5,946 bases of DNA, from assembly GCA_002684605.1 (NCBI GenBank), contig NYVM01000083.1, positions 1 through 5,946 of the forward strand. The letters run 5' to 3'. The stretch comes from Candidatus Pelagibacterales bacterium (GTDB lineage Bacteria; Pseudomonadota; Alphaproteobacteria; TMED109). Under the pieces are notes generated by a model. The model was given only the letters and a program-made list of their open reading frames with translations, searched no databases and was not told the origin of the DNA. The translations under genes were made by a program, and so were the position numbers. Shown here one piece after another: positions 1 through 5,377 of this stretch. Numbering within the stretch: position 1 is the first letter of the stretch; every line of letters starts with the position of its first letter.

Positions 1-165
1 ATCAGAAAATTTTCAAAAAAGACTATTTTTGTATATGCATCCACTAATAAAGTTTATGGAGATCTTAAACATCTAAATTATTCAGAAAATAAAACGAGGT
101 TTCAGATTAAGAAAAAAAAATCAGGATTTTCAGAGGATAATAAACTTGATTTTAAAAGTCCATAT
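1..165 (+). pseudogene. Internal fragment of a CDP-paratose/CDP-tyvelose 2-epimerase (extended SDR family)
   Basis: The first ~55 codons read as the middle of an NAD-dependent sugar-nucleotide epimerase. FVYASTNKVYGDL is the signature strand and loop of the CDP-tyvelose (paratose) 2-epimerase branch, with T-N-K where most extended SDRs have T-D-E. It is followed by a segment ending SENKTRF, a lysine-rich stretch, and SGFSEDNKLDFKSPY, which parallels the enterobacterial RfbE pattern of TRY, then GYDES, then LDFHSPYGCSKG. The frame then leaves the family: the SPY tyrosine is present, but the following G-x-SK with the catalytic lysine is replaced by isomerase sequence. No catalytic epimerase can result. 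The upstream Rossmann nucleotide-binding part, if present, is outside the window. Whether this is a genuine recombination or an assembly join cannot be settled from the sequence. Confidence 0.75.
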
Positions 166-759
166 GCATACTTAGCTGTTGAACCTTCTATTGCATTTGC
201 AAAACAGAATAAACTAGAAATAAATTGGTTACCTTGTGTATTAGAAATACCTGATTTTTTAGGTAGTGCAAAAGTAGATGATCAAAGAAATATTATAGAA
301 AGTAATAGAAATCCACATCAATGGAGGCGCGTTAAATATTCATATATGGATTGCAGAAGGTATGCAAATATAAGAGATATTACAATCCGAGGCCCTCAAA
401 AAATATGGAACACACAATTGATTTCTTTAGCTTTAATCTGGACAAAAAATAATAATTATGAGCTTACGAAATTATTTATTAAATATGTATTTGAAAAATT
501 CTGGAAAAGAGAATTAGATCTTGAAGATTATAACGTAATTATAAGTGCTTTTAAGCATATTGGCATTAATACCAATAGTTTTAAGGAATGGTCTATCAAT
601 GAAGGAAAAAAAGAATTAGAAGGAATAAAAGAAAGAAGTGATGAAAGAGGTGTTTTTGGTGTACCTAGTTATTATTTTGATAATGAATTATATTGGGGAA
701 GAGAGCACTTACCCATGATAGAGGCAAAAATAACTAATGATTATAGTAAAATTTTTTAA
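1..759 (+). CDS. Partial fused frame: epimerase fragment joined to a DsbA-family (2-hydroxychromene-2-carboxylate isomerase-like) protein
   Basis: The frame is open from base 1 to the TAA at 757-759, so the gene is cut at the left edge; the first in-frame ATG (346) lies mid-domain and is not a credible start. From about base 148 the protein matches DsbA-superfamily proteins annotated as 2-hydroxychromene-2-carboxylate isomerase: DFKSPYAYLA at the start of the thioredoxin fold, then HQWRRVKYSYMDCRRYANIR, TIRGPQKIW, FWKRELDLED, and the late VFGVPSYYFD (cis-Pro loop) and WGREHLPMI. The Ser of SPY sits where the family places its glutathione-interacting serine, and no CxxC is present, so a glutathione-dependent isomerase or transferase is likelier than a disulfide oxidase. 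The substrate is unknown. Only about ten residues of the usual N-terminus are missing. In their place is part of an unrelated epimerase (see 1-165). The stop abuts the stop of the convergent gene at 760. Confidence 0.85.
   Translation: MRKFSKKTIFVYASTNKVYGDLKHLNYSENKTRFQIKKKKSGFSEDNKLDFKSPYAYLAVEPSIAFAKQNKLEINWLPCVLEIPDFLGSAKVDDQRNIIESNRNPHQWRRVKYSYMDCRRYANIRDITIRGPQKIWNTQLISLALIWTKNNNYELTKLFIKYVFEKFWKRELDLEDYNVIISAFKHIGINTNSFKEWSINEGKKELEGIKERSDERGVFGVPSYYFDNELYWGREHLPMIEAKITNDYSKIF
148..165 (+). other. Chimera junction at a motif shared by both families (D-F-K-S-P-Y)
   Basis: These 18 bases, GATTTTAAAAGTCCATAT, encode DFKSPY. Residues to the left follow the epimerase family and residues to the right follow the DsbA-like isomerase family. 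Both families independently carry D-F-x-S-P-Y, so the crossover lies in a stretch where the two parental genes could have been nearly identical. That fits either microhomology-driven recombination or a misjoin during assembly. Confidence 0.65.
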
Positions 760-1116
760 CTAAACCTTTAATAAACTCTCTATTTTCTGATAAGAATTTA
801 TAAATTTACATTTTCCTAGAATGGTTTTATTTCTATTAGTAAATTCCAGATTTTTTAATATAACAAATATTTTATAAAAACGAATATATTCAGATGTCAA
901 TTTATAATAAGCAGGATAAGTGCTCTTTTTAATTAAGAAAACTTTTTTGTCTAACCAAACTTTATAGACCTGACCTTCCTCAAACCAATAATATTCTGTT
1001 ATTTGTTTTTTATTTTCAGAATAATAATCACATCTTAAACCTTTATTATCTATTTCATTACTTAAAACTGGGAAAGTTGGAACTAAAATTAGTATTAGTG
1101 TTAAAAATATTTTCAT
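760..1116 (-). CDS. Small secreted protein of unknown function
   Basis: 118 residues. The N-terminus is a clear Sec-type signal peptide: K2, then a hydrophobic run to about residue 18, with likely cleavage after the V-L-S at 17-19. The mature part is about 100 residues, rich in Lys, Tyr and other aromatics, with only two cysteines, C29 (GLRCDYY) and C103 (GKCKFI), which could pair in the periplasm. The layout (early Cys, aromatic strands, a late LEFTNRNKT segment, then CKFI) recalls short exported proteins common in AT-rich marine alphaproteobacteria, but I cannot assign a family. The start is supported by a good TAGGAG Shine-Dalgarno 6 bases upstream. It lies 9 bp downstream of the metzincin gene on the same strand, so the two are probably cotranscribed. 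Its TAG stop directly abuts the stop of the convergent fused frame. Confidence 0.75.
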   Translation of the reverse strand: MKIFLTLILILVPTFPVLSNEIDNKGLRCDYYSENKKQITEYYWFEEGQVYKVWLDKKVFLIKKSTYPAYYKLTSEYIRFYKIFVILKNLEFTNRNKTILGKCKFINSYQKIESLLKV

Positions 1117-1122
1117 AGCCTA

Positions 1123-1128
1123 CTCCTA
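1123..1128 (-). promoter_or_regulatory. Shine-Dalgarno site overlapping the upstream gene's stop codon
   Basis: On the minus strand this reads TAGGAG, 6 bases before the ATG at 1116. Its first three bases are the TAG stop of the metzincin gene. A ribosome terminating on the protease would sit on the ribosome-binding site of the small secreted protein, which suggests coupled translation of the pair. Confidence 0.6.
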
Positions 1129-2175
1129 CCGTGTAATAAATGGGTTATTTATATTAGGGTCTAACTCATTAAGCTCAATAAATTTATTTTTAAGCTTATT
1201 TTCATAATCTAAATCTGGCTGAGACCCAAAAAACATAGCTCTAGTTAGTTCAGTAAATGCATTTGAATACATACCTAATTCATAATAAGTTTTGGATAAA
1301 ATCATTCTTGTTTTTCCCCATCTACCATAATATGTTATTGAATCTTTTAATATATCTAAAGCACTGCTATAATTTTTATTTAAATAATATTTGTTGCCAT
1401 AATCTGTTAACAATCTAGCAACAGGATTAATTTCTCCCCTAGCATGATGCCTTTCATATAGTCTTGATATTCTATTTAAAACTTTACTATTATTAATGAT
1501 TGTTTCCGGTACAAAATTATAATTTCTCATTAATTTTACAATAGAACTACTCTCTTTGCCTACAAGTAAATGACTAGCTCCGCTTACTAGCATGAAATCT
1601 TCAGTTCTTTGAGTATGCCAGGCTCCGAATAAATGCCCTAATTCATGTGCTATTATTACACTACTCCTGTAAGATAATAATTTATCATAATTAGAAACCA
1701 TTATAATCTTTGAAAAGGTAGCCGCAATACCACTTCCTTTTATATCTCTACCAATTATACTTAAGATAACTTCTGCATCAGTATCTAATTTTAAAATATC
1801 TTCTTTATGCAGGGAAAATAAAGTTGATAATTTTTCTATATCTTTACTAAATGGGTATTGTTGTATTGCAGTAATTTTCCATTTTATTTTAAAATTTGAA
1901 TAATAAAAATTATTAACCTCTATAAATCTTTCATTTAAGTTATCTTCCCAACCTTCTTCAAAAAAATTATTATCATCATATAAAACGAGAACTTTAATTT
2001 CTCTTATTTCATTATTATACGATTGAGAATCGCTCTCATTACAAATAGTATCTATACATACATTTTCATTTGCTAATAAAACTTTATTTACCAATAAAAT
2101 TAATAAAAATAAGATAGAAGATTGATATACTACATTTCTTATTAGCCTTGTTTTAAAGTTATTTAATAGATACAT
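1126..2175 (-). CDS. Exported metzincin-type zinc metalloprotease with C-terminal TPR-like repeats
   Basis: 349 residues. Residues 1-18 form a basic, rather long n-region followed by a hydrophobic segment (about 19-36), so the protein is exported or anchored in the inner membrane. C40 and C45 follow immediately and may form a disulfide. Residues 58-165 alternate strands and helices as in a metzincin N-terminal subdomain. The zinc site AHELGHLFGAWHT at 176-188 is the extended HExxHxxGxxH signature: H177, H181 and H187 bind zinc and E178 is the general base. M195 in DFMLVSG is a plausible Met-turn. From about residue 249 the protein is helical with paired motifs around YYLNKNYSSALDIL and YYELGMYSNAFTEL, matching two TPR-like units that could dock a partner or substrate. 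The active site looks intact. The exact peptidase family and the substrate are unknown. It is the first gene of a two-gene unit with the small secreted protein. The ATG is preceded only by a weak AAAAGAAAA purine tract. Confidence 0.85.
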   Translation of the reverse strand: MYLLNNFKTRLIRNVVYQSSILFLLILLVNKVLLANENVCIDTICNESDSQSYNNEIREIKVLVLYDDNNFFEEGWEDNLNERFIEVNNFYYSNFKIKWKITAIQQYPFSKDIEKLSTLFSLHKEDILKLDTDAEVILSIIGRDIKGSGIAATFSKIIMVSNYDKLLSYRSSVIIAHELGHLFGAWHTQRTEDFMLVSGASHLLVGKESSSIVKLMRNYNFVPETIINNSKVLNRISRLYERHHARGEINPVARLLTDYGNKYYLNKNYSSALDILKDSITYYGRWGKTRMILSKTYYELGMYSNAFTELTRAMFFGSQPDLDYENKLKNKFIELNELDPNINNPFITR

Positions 2176-2264
2176 AATTTTCTTTTAATTATTAAATTAA
2201 TAGGTATGTTATATTTTTAATTTATACATGTAATATAAACTATATAATTAGGAGCACAATAATT
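2176..2264. promoter_or_regulatory. Divergent promoter region (protease unit leftward, channel operon rightward)
   Basis: This 89-bp, almost purely A/T gap is the only sizeable non-coding stretch in the window. It separates two divergently read units, so it must hold the start signals of both unless they are transcribed from elsewhere. Rightward, AT-rich -10-like hexamers occur at 2231-2236 (TAATAT), 2234-2239 (TATAAA) and 2243-2248 (TATAAT). The last is too close to the ATG to leave room for the ribosome site in the transcript, so the earlier ones are likelier. AGGAG at 2250-2254 is the ribosome site of the channel gene, 10 bases before its ATG. An 8-bp palindrome TACATGTA lies at 2225-2232. 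In such AT-rich DNA no -10/-35 pair stands out, and leftward signals cannot be picked. Confidence 0.45.
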
Positions 2265-2879
2265 ATGGGATTAAAATACTTACTTTTACTAAGATTTGGT
2301 GTAGTAAATTTAGTCGCTTTTGCTTTAATAGGCGCTGCATGGGCACAAGGTTTAGTAGCAAAGGTATTAAATGCAGATGTAACTAATATGGTTATTTTAA
2401 TATGTGTCGTATTCTTCATCGGCCTTATTTTAGCAGGCTATCGTTTATGGAAAGTTAGTATTCAGCTTAATGCAGCTTATAATTATAATCCTGATTCACC
2501 TTCTAGAGCAGCTGACTTTTTATCAAAAACTAAAGGTAAAAATGCCTCAAGTAGGTCAAATATAGCCCAAGCCCTAAAATTAAAATTATTTTCTAGAATA
2601 ATACATATTAGATATATAGCTAATTCTTTAACAGTATTAGGTTTAATAGGAACTGTACTGGGCTTTATTATAGCTTTATCCGGCGTTGATCCAGATGTTG
2701 CTTCTAATCCAAGTGCAATTAGTCCTATGGTAGCGCAGTTAATTGAAGGTATGTCCGTAGCCTTATATACAACATTAGTAGGGTCTATATTAAGCGTTTG
2801 GTTAGGTTTAGTATATCAAATGTTGGCAACAGGAACTTCAAATTTAGTTTCTAAAATTATAGAACTATCAGAAAGTTAA
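2265..2879 (+). CDS. MotA/TolQ/ExbB-family proton channel subunit (first gene of a three-gene operon)
   Basis: 204 residues, with four predicted membrane helices at about 7-29, 42-64, 118-138 and 160-188. The last two match the proton-channel core of the family: LTVLGLIGTVLGFI (T130) and IEGMSVALYTTLVGSI (T169/T170) occupy the places of ExbB GLFGTVWGI and ALxATAIGL, whose threonines line the ion path. The loop between helices 2 and 3 is short (about 50 residues) and basic, hence cytoplasmic. Four helices resemble MotA in count, but the protein is smaller and lacks the long MotA cytoplasmic domain. In this superfamily five such subunits surround a dimer of a single-helix partner and use proton or sodium flow to do mechanical work. 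The next gene, 3 bp downstream, supplies such a partner. The start has AGGAG 10 bases upstream. No tolR, tolA, tonB, pal or flagellar gene adjoins it, so it should not be named tolQ, exbB or motA. Confidence 0.9.
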   Translation: MGLKYLLLLRFGVVNLVAFALIGAAWAQGLVAKVLNADVTNMVILICVVFFIGLILAGYRLWKVSIQLNAAYNYNPDSPSRAADFLSKTKGKNASSRSNIAQALKLKLFSRIIHIRYIANSLTVLGLIGTVLGFIIALSGVDPDVASNPSAISPMVAQLIEGMSVALYTTLVGSILSVWLGLVYQMLATGTSNLVSKIIELSES

Positions 2880-2882
2880 TAA

Positions 2883-3494
2883 ATGGAAGATCCATTTGAT
2901 TCAATAGTTTCTGGAGATGAAGATGTAAGTAATGCTGATACAGTATTTAGAGATATGACAATGCTCGCTTTATCAGGGTTTATTATTATTGTTTTATTAC
3001 TTTTACCTTGGTTAAATATAGTTGCACAGGATGAAGCTACAAAAGAGCCTTCAGGTAGTGTAATAGTTGAAGTTATATGGCCAGATGATAGAAATGTCGA
3101 TGTTGATTTATGGGTAAAATCTCCTGATGATGCTGCAGTTGGATATTCTAATATGGCAGGATATTATTTTAATCTTTTAAGAGATGATAGAGGAGACGAA
3201 TTTGATAGGACTCCTATAAATTATGAAATAAGTTATACAAGAGGAATAGCTGCCGGAGAATACCAAGCAAATCTTCACTTATATACGACAGATAATGGGC
3301 CACCCATTAATGCTCAAGTAATAATAAGTGTAGTAGAACCAGAGCAAAGAGCTAGAACTGCAATTATTAAAAAAAATGTAGTATTAAAGAAATATAATGA
3401 AGAAATAACAGTTGCCAGATGGACTTTAACTAATAATGGAAAACTAGCTCCTAATAGTGTGCATAGTCTTAAACGTAGCTTATTAAGAAGGTAA
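2883..3494 (+). CDS. Single-helix stator-partner-like protein with a periplasmic beta domain (ExbD/MotB position)
   Basis: 203 residues. An acidic cytoplasmic tail (1-22) is followed by one membrane helix, about 25-45. D24 in VFRDMTMLAL lies exactly at the helix start, as D25 does in ExbD (FIDVMLVLL) and D32 in MotB (ADFMTAMM), so it is the likely proton-carrying residue. The rest is periplasmic, but it is neither the ExbD/TolR fold nor an OmpA-type peptidoglycan-binding domain. Instead residues 57-150 read as a beta sandwich with VDVDLWVKSPD (72-82), a DDRGDEFD acidic turn (101-108) and GEYQANLHLY (125-134). This is reminiscent of the DUF2135/YfaP-type pattern (DxDLHV.P.G and later GxYxVxVxxY), a resemblance I judge only by eye. 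A further strand-rich segment runs to the basic C-terminus (LKRSLLRR). The gene lies 3 bp after the channel gene, past a TAATAA double stop, and 4 bp before the third gene. Confidence 0.75.
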   Translation: MEDPFDSIVSGDEDVSNADTVFRDMTMLALSGFIIIVLLLLPWLNIVAQDEATKEPSGSVIVEVIWPDDRNVDVDLWVKSPDDAAVGYSNMAGYYFNLLRDDRGDEFDRTPINYEISYTRGIAAGEYQANLHLYTTDNGPPINAQVIISVVEPEQRARTAIIKKNVVLKKYNEEITVARWTLTNNGKLAPNSVHSLKRSLLRR

Positions 3495-3498
3495 AATT

Positions 3499-4047
3499 AT
3501 GGAAGTTTTAAATATACTTTATGTTATTATAACAGGTCTAGCAGCTCTCCTAGTGTCTATAGCTATATGGTCTAGAAGGCCTTTTAAATGGAGACTGAGT
3601 GCTTTTATAATAGGCTTAGGCTTAATAATAATCTTATATGCTTCTATATTAGAGTTATTAAGTAGACCCAAACCAGCGCATATGGAATTATTTCATAAGG
3701 ATGTTCCAGAAGTAGTATTATTACATGCTTCTTGGGAAGAAGATGTAGCTCTTTATATTTTAGTAGAAATACCAGGAGTTGATGAACCTAGATTATATGT
3801 TTTGCCTTGGGATAGAGAAGAAGCAGAAAAATTTGAGCAAGCTATGGATGAAGGTGAAGATAAAAACGAAGAAGTAAGAATCGGAAATCCTTTTTTTAAT
3901 GCCGATGAAGAAGATAGAGAAAGATTAATATATACAACTCCTTCTAAACCATTAGAGCAAAAAGGTAGAGAGCAATTGCCTGTAACAAACTTTGATCCTG
4001 AAGCTGAACAACCATCTTATGGAGAAGAAGATGAAGGCGAAAAATAA
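3499..4047 (+). CDS. Two-helix membrane protein with soluble domain and acidic tail; third member of the channel operon
   Basis: 182 residues and no named family that I recognise. Helices at about 3-24 and 33-54 are joined by a short basic loop (SRRPFKWR, 25-32). By the positive-inside rule this loop is cytoplasmic, which places both termini in the periplasm. Residues 55-105 form a compact domain with conserved-looking blocks LLSRPKPAHMELFHKDVPE, LLHASWEEDVALYILVE and PGVDEPRLYVLPWD. Residues 106-182 are strongly charged, mostly acidic, and probably flexible (ending GEEDEGEK). Proteins of this layout are familiar to me as unnamed alphaproteobacterial hypotheticals next to channel genes, but I cannot cite a family. 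Its ribosome site AGAAGG (3486-3491) overlaps the end of the previous gene, 7 bases before the ATG, indicating coupled expression. It is probably an accessory or output component of the channel complex. Its stop lies 3 bp from the stop of the convergent discoidin-like gene. Confidence 0.7.
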   Translation: MEVLNILYVIITGLAALLVSIAIWSRRPFKWRLSAFIIGLGLIIILYASILELLSRPKPAHMELFHKDVPEVVLLHASWEEDVALYILVEIPGVDEPRLYVLPWDREEAEKFEQAMDEGEDKNEEVRIGNPFFNADEEDRERLIYTTPSKPLEQKGREQLPVTNFDPEAEQPSYGEEDEGEK

Positions 4048-4050
4048 GTA

Positions 4051-4557
4051 TTATTTACTATAAAAGTCAAAAACTTTAAGCTTGCCAAAAGTAACATTAC
4101 TTGCTGTATTATCTTGAGCAGAGAATATTTCTAGTCTAAAATAACGTCCTCTTTTACCGTCAAAAGAAATAATTTTTTCTTCTCCACTTTCTGGAAGTTT
4201 AATTTCAGCTATTACTTCCCATCCGCCCATATGAGGAAAGGGATCTGCAGAAGATATTCTTATGTGATGCGCCCAACTTCCTCGATCATTTAAATTTTTT
4301 GCTGTAAAAGAAAGTGCTTCAAAACGCTTATTCTTGGGTAAAGCAAATGTTAAAACTTGAGGAAAAATATTGCCTGAAGATGACCAATACCCTTTATTAA
4401 CTCCATTAATAACATTTATTGTTGCATGCGGTGGATTTTCAGAAGTCCAATGCACAGCCTTACCACCAGATTGTGTAGCTATGATATCTTTTGAATATGC
4501 ATTATTAATAAATAAAACTACAAATAATAAATATATTAACCTATTTAGGAGCAACAT
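4051..4557 (-). CDS. Secreted F5/8 type C (discoidin-like) domain protein
   Basis: 168 residues. A signal peptide spans about 1-22 (hydrophobic core LIYLLFVVLFINNA, cleavage near A-Y-S). The mature protein is essentially one jelly-roll domain of the galactose-binding/discoidin type: HATINVINGVNKGYWSS (44-60, like the A..aiDGn..tyWss opening), FPQVLTFALP (65-74), FEALSFTAKN (79-88), WAHHIRISSADPF (95-107), GWEVIAEIKLP (112-122) and RYFRLEIFSAQDN (138-150), closing with GKLKVFDF. Such domains usually bind carbohydrates or protein partners; no catalytic residues are evident. The start overlaps the end of the solute-binding-protein gene by 17 bp and has no strong Shine-Dalgarno, so translation is probably coupled. 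It is the last gene of the minus-strand operon. Ligand unknown; it may be an accessory of the periplasmic redox module or bind a cell-surface glycan. Confidence 0.75.
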   Translation of the reverse strand: MLLLNRLIYLLFVVLFINNAYSKDIIATQSGGKAVHWTSENPPHATINVINGVNKGYWSSSGNIFPQVLTFALPKNKRFEALSFTAKNLNDRGSWAHHIRISSADPFPHMGGWEVIAEIKLPESGEEKIISFDGKRGRYFRLEIFSAQDNTASNVTFGKLKVFDFYSK

Positions 4558-5377
4558 ATTCTATACCATAAGAAGCATATATATCCTGTATTTTATTATT
4601 ATTAAGCAACTTTGTTAAAATATCGTTTATTTTTGTCACTGTTTTTTCATCAGCCCCTCTCATTAAAACCCCAACATTTAGAGAAACTTCTATAGTAAAA
4701 TCAAAGTTTTTAACAGCAGCTAGTTTTATCTCTGGGTTATTTTTTAAAAACCACCAATACTGTGGAGAAGATATAAAAGCAGCATCAATTTCTCTATCAG
4801 CAACTCCTTTTATTAAATCAGCTTCAGTAATAAATTTAGTTCTATGCTTAATTTTTGATTTTTGCATAAGCATATGTGACCAGGTTCCTCGCATAACACC
4901 AATATTGAGATTTTTTATGGACTTTATGTTATTATTACCAAGAACTACTTCCTTAGGCCCAACCAGATAAGTTTCCATTCTAACAATAGGGATTGATGCT
5001 GTTGGAGGAAATTTTTGCTTCTTACTATCACTTGCCCTTGTTAAAGGTTTCGCTCCTTCTATATCCCTTTTATCTGCATTATCATCCTTCTTGGTAACCG
5101 CTTCCATCATCATATCACAGCCTGCTTTTCTAGCATGAAAGCGATATTTTAACCATGTAATTTCCAAACCAACATTGAGTTCTTTTGCAATTTCTTCTGC
5201 TAATTCAATTTGTAACCCTCTATCCTCACCAGACCTTGAAGAAAAGGGTAAACGATCTGAAAAGGAACAAACTCTTAATGCCCCTCTTGCATTTATTTCA
5301 TCTATGCTCGCAGAATAACTAATTGATGCATAAGATAGTAAAGACCCTAAAATAACAGTGAAAAAGAACTTCTTCAT
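4541..5377 (-). CDS. Periplasmic family-3 solute-binding protein, quinoprotein-dehydrogenase-associated (MxaJ/XoxJ-like)
   Basis: 278 residues with a Sec signal peptide (about 1-23, cleavage near Y-S-A). The mature part is a bilobed type-II periplasmic binding fold: GALRVCSFSDRLPFSSRSGE (32-51), LQIELAEEIAKELNVGLEITW (55-75), the second-lobe strand LNIGVMRGTW (157-166), then GVADREIDAAFISSPQYWW and a late VSLNVGVLMRGAD. C37 in RVC..LPFS.R.GE and C87 in AGCDMMM are arranged as in binding proteins linked to PQQ-dependent alcohol dehydrogenases (MxaJ, XoxJ), where a disulfide would link them. No ABC permease or ATPase is adjacent, which also fits a dehydrogenase accessory better than transport. 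A hydrophilic, Lys/Asp-rich segment (95-128) replaces the short lobe-1 connection usual in the family. The start forms an ATGA overlap with the cupredoxin stop. Confidence 0.75.
   Translation of the reverse strand: MKKFFFTVILGSLLSYASISYSASIDEINARGALRVCSFSDRLPFSSRSGEDRGLQIELAEEIAKELNVGLEITWLKYRFHARKAGCDMMMEAVTKKDDNADKRDIEGAKPLTRASDSKKQKFPPTASIPIVRMETYLVGPKEVVLGNNNIKSIKNLNIGVMRGTWSHMLMQKSKIKHRTKFITEADLIKGVADREIDAAFISSPQYWWFLKNNPEIKLAAVKNFDFTIEVSLNVGVLMRGADEKTVTKINDILTKLLNNNKIQDIYASYGIEYVAPK

Noticed and set aside
112..120. Nine-A run as a frameshift or slippage site explaining the chimera
   Set aside because: Epimerase-like sequence continues in the same frame after the run (SGFSEDNKLDF), so the family switch occurs about 30 bases later at the DFKSPY motif.
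346..759. A gene starting at the ATG at 346
   Set aside because: The ATG falls inside the conserved YSYMDCRRYAN block, and the same frame carries matching family sequence back to base 148, so the true coding region extends upstream.
2265..3494. Zorya-type phage defence (ZorAB)
   Set aside because: The channel protein lacks the long cytoplasmic tail of ZorA, the partner lacks an OmpA-like domain, and no helicase or nuclease gene follows.
2265..3494. Standard tolQR, exbBD or motAB pair
   Set aside because: The partner's periplasmic region matches neither the TolR/ExbD nor the OmpA-type domain, and the usual neighbours are absent.
4042..4056. Bidirectional terminator between the two facing stop codons (AAATAA-gta-TTATTT inverted repeat)
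   Set aside because: The stem is six A/T pairs with a 3-base loop and mostly reflects two TAA stops facing each other in AT-rich DNA; too weak for an intrinsic terminator.
4370..4618. 82-codon plus-strand open frame
   Set aside because: It lies entirely opposite the discoidin-like and solute-binding genes, both of which have clear domain signatures on the minus strand; no ribosome site or family resemblance.
4541..5377. Amino-acid ABC transporter binding component
   Set aside because: No permease or ATPase gene adjoins it, and the Cys37/Cys87 pattern with RVC..LPFS.R.GE plus an adjacent cupredoxin fits dehydrogenase-associated proteins better.
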